Position numbers and translations under genes: made by a program. The notes below the pieces were generated by a model. That model ran no database searches. It was given only the letters and a program-made list of their open reading frames with translations, and was not told the DNA's origin. This document shows positions 8,846 through 15,129 of a DNA stretch of 19,527 nt, piece after piece. The first letter of the stretch is position 1; each line of letters starts with the position of its first letter. Source of the DNA: Marine Group III euryarchaeote CG-Epi4 (GTDB lineage: Archaea; Thermoplasmatota; Poseidoniia; MGIII; CG-Epi1); assembly GCA_001875365.1 (NCBI GenBank), contig MIYX01000006.1:1-19527 (forward strand), given 5' to 3'.

Positions 8846-10357
8846 ATGCAGATGTTAAGAAAGAGCCTCGTTGCAATGGCTTTTTTCAGTATTTTACTGT
8901 TGGCACAATCAAGTCAAGCTGAAACATCTGAAGATTTTAATGAATTAAATTTATTTTTTTATGGAGACCTAGATAACGGGAATGGGAATATTTCTACCTT
9001 AGCTCCAGTTTCAGAAGTAGATACACAAAGTGACTGCCCTCAAGAAGCAAATAGACTTTCGTGGCCCGGACAAGACCGGCAGTGGACTAGTGTCGGACTT
9101 TGGGTAGTTGACTTAGAAACTCCTGGTTCAGTTGCTTCTGGGGAGCATATATTTACAATTTGGGCAAATTCAACACAAGGAACAGTTGAGGATGTCCAAT
9201 TCAGAATTTCAGTAACAATTGGAGGCGGAACTGCAGATGGTCAAGCAACATCTCAATCAAAGACGATTACAGATTCATCAGAGGAAGCAACTAAATTTGA
9301 AATTTCGTTCGATTTAACTAATGAATCCTTTAACCAGAACCCAAATGATAATGATCAGTTGGAGGTGGAAATTGAATATTCAGGGGGCGATCCCGGCCAA
9401 AACCCAGTCACAGGTGGGCAGTCTACTGAACAAATTGTGATTTTGACATCAAGTATTGAGCATCCGGCAGGAATTTCGGAAGTAAACTTCAATCACTTTC
9501 AAGCCGATTTCCCGATAATTAGCATAGAAGACTCAGCTGAACGTGTAGCAGTTTCTGTAATGGTGTGGAGTGCTTTTGGCACTTCCGACATCGACTCCAA
9601 TGAGTGGGTGCTTGGAGTAGTTGGGGCTTCTTCTGGAAATCAAGGGTATACCGCAGATTTCAATACGAAATCAATGCAGAATGATTCTTACAAAGTTTCT
9701 TTTTATTGGTATTATAATGAAGCACAAGCAATAAGCGACACATACTCCTTTTACATTCAAGCTAAAGACATTCAGGACAATCACTGGAAGGTATTCTCAG
9801 AACAAGAGCTATACCTTGTGATACATGGATATGAAATAGATAACGTAATATCTCCAGGAAATATTCAAATAAACAATCAAACAGGAATATCAAAAATAAA
9901 AGCAGGAAATTCCTTTACAATCGATATTACGGTTTCTGCAGAAGGCGATCCATTAGTTGCTTACAATCCAATACCTGTTACAGTAGTTTGGGTTTCAGGA
10001 GGTAATGAAATAGTTCTTTACGAAACGGCAGTATTCGCAACACCTGGCGCATCGGCTTCAACCTCTTTTAGATATACTTTTGACAGTAATGGAGAGTATC
10101 TAATCAAAGTAGTAATTGATCGAAATAATGTAGTTACTGAGTCAAACGAAAATAATAATGTAGCTGAGTTTATTCTTGTTGTTGCAGAGCCTGAAGAAGA
10201 AGACTTTGTACAATCTTTAGTAGATGAAGTTAGCGAGGGAGGAACAACTACGTTATTAGTTCTTGTTTCAGTTACTTCGATAGTTTTGGCTGGATATTTT
10301 GCAACTAAGGGAAAAGAAGAATTAGACTTTGATTGGGAGGAAGATGACGAATTCTGA
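8846..10357 (+). CDS. Secreted, C-terminally anchored surface protein with CARDB-like domain
   Basis: A 503-residue cell-surface protein. An N-terminal Sec signal peptide (basic MLRKS, hydrophobic LVAMAFFSILLLA, AQSSQA cleavage site near residue 25) leads into an acidic, Ser/Thr/Asn-rich beta-sandwich ectodomain. Residues about 345-448 look like a CARDB or adhesion-type Ig-like domain, including the typical late motif VTESNENNNVAEF before the last strand. A single membrane helix (about 467-486) precedes a short acidic cytoplasmic tail rich in D and E. There is no lipobox. ATG 8846 or the ATG two codons later (8852) could be the start. It overlaps the next gene by a few codons, suggesting that the pair belongs together. 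Ligand and role are unknown; adhesion or envelope structure is a guess. Confidence 0.82.
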   Translation: MQMLRKSLVAMAFFSILLLAQSSQAETSEDFNELNLFFYGDLDNGNGNISTLAPVSEVDTQSDCPQEANRLSWPGQDRQWTSVGLWVVDLETPGSVASGEHIFTIWANSTQGTVEDVQFRISVTIGGGTADGQATSQSKTITDSSEEATKFEISFDLTNESFNQNPNDNDQLEVEIEYSGGDPGQNPVTGGQSTEQIVILTSSIEHPAGISEVNFNHFQADFPIISIEDSAERVAVSVMVWSAFGTSDIDSNEWVLGVVGASSGNQGYTADFNTKSMQNDSYKVSFYWYYNEAQAISDTYSFYIQAKDIQDNHWKVFSEQELYLVIHGYEIDNVISPGNIQINNQTGISKIKAGNSFTIDITVSAEGDPLVAYNPIPVTVVWVSGGNEIVLYETAVFATPGASASTSFRYTFDSNGEYLIKVVIDRNNVVTESNENNNVAEFILVVAEPEEEDFVQSLVDEVSEGGTTTLLVLVSVTSIVLAGYFATKGKEELDFDWEEDDEF

Positions 10358-10751
10358 AATGGAGATTCGAGGGTATAAACCCGCAGATGAAACATTTTAT
10401 GAGTATAAAGATGAAGAAGAAACTCCAAGAGGCACACACCATACTAAGAAAGACGATGAAGATATCGATAACTCAACTATAGGGCGTTATTCCTCTGGTG
10501 AAGATTTTAAACACTGGCCATTCAAAGTAGGAAATGCTATGACGAATAATGTACCTGACGCTGTCCAACACAAAGTAAACGATGGTGGAAGTTCGGGCTA
10601 TTCTTCAATGAGTCATTTCATGGACGAAGATGGCGCCAAAGAGCAGGCTTGGGTAGACCGTGAAAATGATAGCATTATCTCTCTTGCAATTAATAATTGG
10701 TTCGGGTTGAAGGACTATATCTTATCTTTTTTCCCAAAGAAGGAATCTTAG
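10344..10751 (+). CDS. Small acidic hypothetical protein coupled to the surface protein
   Basis: About 135 residues, unrecognised. The first two thirds are polar and apparently disordered, rich in D, E, K, S and G (EYKDEEETPRGTHHTKKDDE and similar), and a short amphipathic or hydrophobic C-terminus (about IISLAINNWFGLKDYILSFFPKK) could touch a membrane. ATG 10344 is preceded by GGGAGG (10335-10340), though only 3 nt away. ATG 10359, just after the upstream stop, and ATG 10329 are alternatives. The overlap with the 3' end of the surface protein gene implies cotranslation; its job may be cytoplasmic partnership with that protein's acidic tail, which is inference only. Confidence 0.6.
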   Translation: MTNSEMEIRGYKPADETFYEYKDEEETPRGTHHTKKDDEDIDNSTIGRYSSGEDFKHWPFKVGNAMTNNVPDAVQHKVNDGGSSGYSSMSHFMDEDGAKEQAWVDRENDSIISLAINNWFGLKDYILSFFPKKES

Positions 10752-10833
10752 CTTTTTTTAGCCATTCAAATTCAGTGGAATCTTCCCATTTTGGCTTCAG
10801 AGCAGATAGAAAGTTTTCTAATTCTCTAGCCAT
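10690..10833 (-). CDS. Candidate 47-residue small protein translationally coupled to radA
   Basis: Its ATG (10833-10831) overlaps the radA stop by 8 nt (ATGGCTAG), the same junction form as that between the RRM and DUF1295 genes (ATGGTTAA). The predicted peptide begins MARELENFLSALKPKWEDS, is amphipathic with three aromatic anchors in the first 25 residues, and becomes basic toward the end. The first 27 or so codons occupy the gap between radA and the plus-strand gene, which would otherwise be noncoding; the rest runs antisense into the 3' end of that gene. A GAGG lies 12 nt before the ATG. It could also be a chance open frame: 48 codons in this base composition is not long. No family recognised. 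Confidence 0.35.
   Translation of the reverse strand: MARELENFLSALKPKWEDSTEFEWLKKAKIPSLGKKIRYSPSTRTNY
10753..10759 (+). terminator. Oligo-T terminator candidate
   Basis: Seven T residues follow the TAG of the small acidic protein by one base. Archaeal RNA polymerase terminates intrinsically at such T-tracts, so this probably ends the 8846-10751 transcript. The same bases encode two lysines in the candidate minus-strand small ORF. Confidence 0.4.
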
Positions 10834-11779
10834 CTCGAATTCCATCCTCAGTGATTGACACTAAAGCCTCATTTTCAGGTAAATGAGGGGAATCCACTAG
10901 CCTGCAAACACGCTTACCAGCTTTTCCTCTTCTTAAGTAAATTCTGAATTTTGAAGTGTGTCCTACAATATTTCCACCAATTGGTTTAGTAGGATCTCCA
11001 AAGAAAGCTGCAGGGTTTGATGAAACTTGATTTGTAACTACCACTGCTGCATTATTCAAGTCACCAAACCTAGCCAATTCTGTCATGTGAGCATTAATTT
11101 TTCCTTGTCTATCTGCAAGCGTCCCCCTTCCAATATATTCGGCACGGAAAGCGCCGGTCAATGAATCTACGGCGAGCATTTTGATAGGCCGTTCTTTTGC
11201 TATTTCACTGACTTTTTCTACCATTAGCATTTGTTGATGAGAATTGTATGCTCTTCCTACATGGATTTTACTCAATACTTCGTCAGGATCTAAATCAAGT
11301 GCTTTCGACATTGAAATAATTCTTTCAGGTCTGAAGGTATTTTCAGTGTCGATGATTGCAACCTCTCCGCCAAGGCCTCCTTGTTCAATTGGAAGCAGAG
11401 TGTTCACAGCTAGTTGAAGTACAAACTGAGTCTTACCAGAACCATACTGGCCATAGAACTCAGTGATAGATTGGGTTTCTACGCCTCCACCTAATAATTC
11501 GTTAAATGCTTCAGCTCCCGTTGTAAGTTTTCCAACGGTTGCTCTTTTCTCCATTAATTCTGTTCCAGTTAAGAATGACCCAATATTTGCTGCCTTTCTA
11601 GCTTCAGCTATAAACTTAGAACATGATTCTTTTCCAATTCCTGTGGCATCCGAAAGGGTGCCAGGTGCTTGCGTACCTATTGCTTCAAGAGTATCGTAAC
11701 CTGCATCTCTTAATTTTTCTGCGATTGCAGGTCCCACTCCAGGCAAATCTTCTACAACTTTTACTTTTGCTTCGCTCAT
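10826..11779 (-). CDS. radA: DNA repair and recombination protein RadA
   Basis: The archaeal RecA/Rad51-family recombinase, which polymerises on ssDNA and catalyses ATP-dependent homologous pairing. 317 residues, within the family range and without an intein. An N-terminal helix-hairpin-helix domain (1-65; EDLPGVGPAIAEKL and DATGIGKESC) binds DNA. The core has Walker A GQYGSGKT (110-117), Walker B LAVDS (202-206) and the L2 region from NQVSSNP (250-256) to GGNIVGH (268-274). It starts directly after the RPA-associated protein stop (TAA|ATG) with GGAGG 5 nt before that stop-start junction, indicating coupled translation. Being third in an operon with RPA and its accessory protein fits a shared role in filament formation on RPA-coated DNA. 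Confidence 0.97.
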   Translation of the reverse strand: MSEAKVKVVEDLPGVGPAIAEKLRDAGYDTLEAIGTQAPGTLSDATGIGKESCSKFIAEARKAANIGSFLTGTELMEKRATVGKLTTGAEAFNELLGGGVETQSITEFYGQYGSGKTQFVLQLAVNTLLPIEQGGLGGEVAIIDTENTFRPERIISMSKALDLDPDEVLSKIHVGRAYNSHQQMLMVEKVSEIAKERPIKMLAVDSLTGAFRAEYIGRGTLADRQGKINAHMTELARFGDLNNAAVVVTNQVSSNPAAFFGDPTKPIGGNIVGHTSKFRIYLRRGKAGKRVCRLVDSPHLPENEALVSITEDGIRDG

Positions 11780-12754
11780 TTATGCCTCCTTGTAATGATT
11801 AAATCGAGGTTGAAAAATCAAGCCTTGATCAGTCAAAGAATCTAATATTTCATCGAGCATAGGCCCGTCTATTCCTTCCAGCGAAACGGCAATGCCCAAA
11901 TCATCGTAATATATTCCGTCTCCTTCATCTAATTTTTTAATAGTTTGCAATACTTTACTTTCATTTTCAGAAGATTCGGGCGCAGGTTGACTTACTTCTA
12001 CAGCATCTTCTTTGTTTTCTTCTTCAGTGGTATATTCAGGTTTTTCTTCTACAGGTATAATTACTTCTTCTTTCACTGAAGTACTATTTGCAGGTTCGAA
12101 TTCACCGGTAAAGTTTGAAGTTTCCTCAGAACTAGCTTCTCTATTGGCTAATTTTGTTAAACAGTCATACAAAAGGGCACTATAGTTCTCAACAGCTACG
12201 GTTGGATAGAATTCTTTAGCTAATTGCATTCCATCTTTTTCACGAGAGGTTAAATTCATTTTATTGTACTCTTCATCATTTTCACCAAATACTTTTGTTG
12301 CATTAATACGCTTAATTAGTTCTTCACAGGCTTTTATCGCCCAATGGTTAATTTCATCCATTGAAACTGCTCTAACGCCTTCAGGTTGAACACTAACGTA
12401 TGTTCTTTCGCTATCTTCAGGAGTTCTTGCTCTTACTTTACCGACGCAAAGGATAGGCACTCCGTTTTCCAGTTTGGATAGTGCAGAGGCCCCTTCCGGA
12501 TTATATTGCCCTGCTTGGAGATAGTAAAAGTCTCCATTAGGGTCGATGACTCTTGCAGTATAGAAAGGATCACTTTCTGAACCTCGATTTTCCAATTGGT
12601 CCAACACTCCAGCAATTAGTACGCGGGATAATTTTCCTCCAATCTCTGAAATTAAGTAAGTAGGTGAATATTCTCTATCTTCTACATGTTTTTCTATTGC
12701 GCCATTTAATTCCTTAGCTAGAACAAGAACTCCCGGCTCTCTTCGTTGTGCCAT
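11780..12754 (-). CDS. RPA-associated protein (archaeal COG3390-type, OB fold plus C-terminal winged helix)
   Basis: A 324-residue accessory subunit of archaeal RPA. The N-terminal part (about 1-130) matches the OB-fold region of archaeal RPA-associated proteins: REPGVLVLAKELNGA, then the strand-rich ARVIDPNGDFYYLQAGQYNPE and ILCVGKVRARTPEDSERTYVSVQPEGV. A helical segment follows to about 205. Residues about 208-268 form an acidic, Pro/Glu/Ser-rich linker. The last 55 residues (VLQTIKKLDEG to the end) look like a winged helix, reminiscent of the RPA32 C-terminal interaction domain. It starts at a TAA|ATG junction with GGAGGG upstream, between the RPA and RadA genes. In haloarchaea such proteins form complexes with their neighbouring RPA; the same is expected here. 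Confidence 0.87.
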   Translation of the reverse strand: MAQRREPGVLVLAKELNGAIEKHVEDREYSPTYLISEIGGKLSRVLIAGVLDQLENRGSESDPFYTARVIDPNGDFYYLQAGQYNPEGASALSKLENGVPILCVGKVRARTPEDSERTYVSVQPEGVRAVSMDEINHWAIKACEELIKRINATKVFGENDEEYNKMNLTSREKDGMQLAKEFYPTVAVENYSALLYDCLTKLANREASSEETSNFTGEFEPANSTSVKEEVIIPVEEKPEYTTEEENKEDAVEVSQPAPESSENESKVLQTIKKLDEGDGIYYDDLGIAVSLEGIDGPMLDEILDSLTDQGLIFQPRFNHYKEA

Positions 12755-14083
12755 TTAGCCCTCCAATGCAGCGAGGAATTGTCTGGCTGCGTTCGGAACA
12801 TCGATTTCAGTAGCAGGTTCGCAGGATTTGGCAAAGAAAGATAATCCATATTCATCAGATCGCGCAAAGCCCCTTAGTTTCAAAGGTTTTAACAAAAGAG
12901 CATCTTCCATTTCTTCAACTAAAGCTTCAGGCCCAAAGTTCTCTTTTACAAATTCTAAACAAGAATCTAAATTTCTTCCAATTAACCTCTCAGTGATTTC
13001 ACGATTCAAATATGCAGTACATGAACCACTTCCATCATCAAAAATCATTTTCACTCTTAAATCGGGTTCTGCATTTTTACGATCCTCGCCGTTTCGAATT
13101 AACCTTTTAGTTTCTTTATCTCTAAAAATAAGGCCGCTTCCTTCTCTTATATTGAAAACGTGCCCTTCGACAACTGCATCGGACGCACCATTACGTTCGT
13201 CTAATTGAGCTAAAGTGTAGTTCATTCCGGCTTCATAATCAGAAAGAGACGGCAGATTATCTTCTTCAATTTCAGTGAATTTTGAATATTCGCCAAACTG
13301 CAAATCAGGTCCGTTAAATTCTTTAACGTATGCATTTTCTACAGAGTAAGCTTTTCCAGCTACAATTTTATGATCTTCCCAAGAAGTAAAGCGACATGTT
13401 CCACTTTTGTCCCCTATGTTTCCACCAAAGATGATTTTTTCTTCACCTTTTATATTTATAGTGCGAGGCTCAACATCAATTACTCTTAGTTTAACCGATA
13501 CATTTCTCATGCCTGGCTTTAAGTTTACAACTTCTAATTCTTGTGCTGTTTGAGCGTTATTAGTTTTAACAACTCCTAAGTCAAGCTCTTTTAAGTCATT
13601 GTCTTCAACTTTTTTCATAATTGCTCGGTCGCCTATGTTTACGGTAATAATATCATTCCAGCTTTTAGTATAAGCATTTGAAATTTCTACAACATCATTT
13701 GGCTGAAAATTAAATTCATCGTTCCAAAAAGTGTACCTTAGTCTGCTACTAGCATCTCCAATTTCACCCTCATAAATTGTCTTTTTAGATCCTTCTTTAG
13801 TGTTTATTTCTTTTTTGTATACCGAAATAATCTTAGCTTTGAAGCTTACACTAGTTTCTCCAGGCCCAACTTGAGCAAGTAATTTTTCTCCAGCTACACT
13901 CAATTCATTTGGGTTTCCATAATGTTTTCTTACTATAGATTCTTTAGCTGTAGGTAAATCAATTCCATATTCATCTACATATCTTCTTAGTTCGTTTGCA
14001 ATTACATTGCGTTCTAGCTTATCTCCGATAGCTTTTACGATATCGTCGATGTGTTTCTCAAAATTAGGTTCGTTTTCTTGCAT
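12755..14083 (-). CDS. Replication protein A (archaeal, multiple OB folds)
   Basis: An ssDNA-binding protein for replication and repair; 442 residues from ATG 14083. I prefer this start because AAGGAGAT lies 7-8 nt before it; a GTG at 14119 would add 12 residues. After a helical N-terminus come OB1 (about 73-153, FWNDEF with W120), OB2 (about 188-268, TSWEDH with W235) and a larger third OB region (about 288-428). In that third region many euryarchaeal RPAs carry a zinc finger; here the scaffold GLIFR...LIRNGE...PDLRVK is kept but the cysteine positions are occupied by D322-T325 and E333-K336. The whole protein has only four isolated cysteines. First gene of the rpa, RPA-associated, radA operon. 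Confidence 0.93.
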   Translation of the reverse strand: MQENEPNFEKHIDDIVKAIGDKLERNVIANELRRYVDEYGIDLPTAKESIVRKHYGNPNELSVAGEKLLAQVGPGETSVSFKAKIISVYKKEINTKEGSKKTIYEGEIGDASSRLRYTFWNDEFNFQPNDVVEISNAYTKSWNDIITVNIGDRAIMKKVEDNDLKELDLGVVKTNNAQTAQELEVVNLKPGMRNVSVKLRVIDVEPRTINIKGEEKIIFGGNIGDKSGTCRFTSWEDHKIVAGKAYSVENAYVKEFNGPDLQFGEYSKFTEIEEDNLPSLSDYEAGMNYTLAQLDERNGASDAVVEGHVFNIREGSGLIFRDKETKRLIRNGEDRKNAEPDLRVKMIFDDGSGSCTAYLNREITERLIGRNLDSCLEFVKENFGPEALVEEMEDALLLKPLKLRGFARSDEYGLSFFAKSCEPATEIDVPNAARQFLAALEG

Positions 14084-14096
14084 TAGAGCATCTCCT
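14076..14096 (-). promoter_or_regulatory. Shine-Dalgarno site that decides the RPA start
   Basis: On the minus strand AAGGAGAT precedes ATG 14083 by about 7-8 nt, whereas GTG 14119 has no such site. With the TATA box at 14148-14157 this predicts a leader of about 40 nt. Confidence 0.5.
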
Positions 14097-14140
14097 TGTT
14101 TTTTAGATTCGGACTCCACCCAAATCTATCCATTACTACC

Positions 14141-14237
14141 AGTCAGGGTATTTATACTTTTGGGTTTTACGCCTTAAAACCCTAAAAGGCTATAAGGGCA
14201 TAATGGGGTTTCTCCTAAGTCAGGGAAGTATTATAAT
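14141..14237. promoter_or_regulatory. Shared divergent control region of two ssDNA-binding protein operons
   Basis: Minus-strand TATA box GTATAAATAC (14148-14157, itself palindromic apart from the centre) serves RPA. Plus-strand TATA box GTATTATAAT (14228-14237) serves the small SSB. AGTCAGGG occurs twice in the same orientation, at 14141-14148 and 14218-14225, each touching or within two bases of a TATA element. Between them lies a perfect inverted repeat, GGGTTTTA (14162-14169) and TAAAACCC (14175-14182), with a 5-nt spacer. This looks like an operator able to control both directions. Confidence 0.55.
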
Positions 14238-14269
14238 CGGCCCTCTCGTCGTAAAGATAGGTAGATAAC

Positions 14270-14788
14270 TTGAAAGTAGATGAATTGACACCAAGAACTG
14301 GACGTGTTAACATGCCAGTTAAGGTAATGAGTTTGGACGAACCGCGTTCTATGGATAATGGAACAATGGTTTGTGAAGGTTTAGTTGGAGATGAAACTGG
14401 TACTGTAATAATGAGTTTCTGGAATGATGAAATAGAAGTAGCTCAAACAGATGTAGTTTTAGATTTGAAAGATGCAAGGGCCAATTTGGTAAGAGGACAT
14501 ATGCGCTTAAGCTTAGGAAAGAAAGGGAGTATGAAAGAATCAAATATTACTTTAGATGACATAAAGCAATCAGTAAATCTCTCAGATTTAGAATATGAAA
14601 TGCCTCGCATGGGTGGCAGAGGAGGCCCAGGCCGAGGTGGCCCAAGAGGTGGAGGCCGCAAACCTTCAGGACGTTGGGGAGATTTAATGCAGCTAAAAAG
14701 GGAAACAGGTAACAAGAAATTCTTCAATAGAGATGAAATGACAGAAGATCAAATAGTCGCAGCCATTAAGGAAATGGGAGGCGAGTAA
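14270..14788 (+). CDS. Single-OB-fold ssDNA-binding protein with Gly/Arg-rich tail
   Basis: 172 residues. The N-terminal OB fold (about 5-95) shares FWNDE (50-54) with OB1 of the RPA encoded divergently, and GDETGTVIMSFW follows the RPA OB pattern GD.SG..R.T.W. Residues about 113-135 are Gly/Arg/Pro-rich (GGRGGPGRGGPRGGGR), and a helical C-terminus with FFNRDEMTEDQIVAAIKE follows. The layout, one OB plus flexible Gly-rich tail, resembles crenarchaeal SSB and eukaryotic SOSS-B, but with an added C-terminal helix pair. Start is TTG at 14270 (weak AGGT upstream); ATG at codon 15 would cut into the first strand. It leads a plus-strand unit with the basic protein and the aminotransferase. Confidence 0.85.
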   Translation: MKVDELTPRTGRVNMPVKVMSLDEPRSMDNGTMVCEGLVGDETGTVIMSFWNDEIEVAQTDVVLDLKDARANLVRGHMRLSLGKKGSMKESNITLDDIKQSVNLSDLEYEMPRMGGRGGPGRGGPRGGGRKPSGRWGDLMQLKRETGNKKFFNRDEMTEDQIVAAIKEMGGE

Positions 14789-14790
14789 CT

Positions 14791-15129
14791 CTGGCAAGAA
14801 GAGGGAGGCATAGGCGCAGAGGTCCAAGTAAAGCGCAACCTCCTGTAAGAAAAGATAAAAAAGTTCAAAAAAGGAATAAGCCTAAGGCAATGTTGGACGA
14901 AGGTCGTCGAACAGAAATGATTTATTTTTTAAAAGAAGTAGTTTCAGATGCAGGCGTCTCGGATAAATTAGCAGAACCATTTATGGCGTCATTAGCAGCC
15001 AAAGGTTCAAGAGAATCAGTAAACAGCGCAGTAGAATTTTTAGATTCAAAAATAGAAGAAGAATTTATTTCTGAAAATGCGCGCGATCCAATCAAAAAAA
15101 TAATGAGACGGTTTACTAAATATCGTTAA
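14791..15129 (+). CDS. Small basic protein, probable CTG start, unknown function
   Basis: From ATG 14890 the protein is 79 residues; from CTG 14791 it is 112. The CTG sits 9 nt after GGGAGG (14776-14781), while ATG 14890 has only a poorly spaced AAGG. The extra 33 codons encode an extremely basic, Arg/Lys-rich and Pro-containing tail (ARRGRHRRRGPSKAQPPVRK) followed by a helical domain of about 75 residues. No ATG, GTG or TTG exists in frame between the upstream stop at 14767 and 14890. The basic tail suggests nucleic-acid binding, fitting its place 2 nt after the small SSB gene. It abuts the aminotransferase (TAA|ATG at 15130). Family not recognised. Confidence 0.6.
   Translation: MARRGRHRRRGPSKAQPPVRKDKKVQKRNKPKAMLDEGRRTEMIYFLKEVVSDAGVSDKLAEPFMASLAAKGSRESVNSAVEFLDSKIEEEFISENARDPIKKIMRRFTKYR

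Noticed and set aside
12828..13208. 126-codon open frame antisense to the RPA gene
   Set aside because: Lies wholly inside a well-supported gene, and its Ser/Lys-rich translation shows no domain; reads as a shadow of RPA coding.
14175..14188. Telomere-like TAAAACCCTAAAA sequence
   Set aside because: Single copy; explained as one arm of the inverted repeat plus AT-rich flank, no tandem array.
14770..14890. Programmed frameshift joining the small SSB to the basic protein
   Set aside because: No slippery heptamer is seen at the SSB stop, while GGGAGG at proper distance from CTG 14791 gives a simpler explanation.
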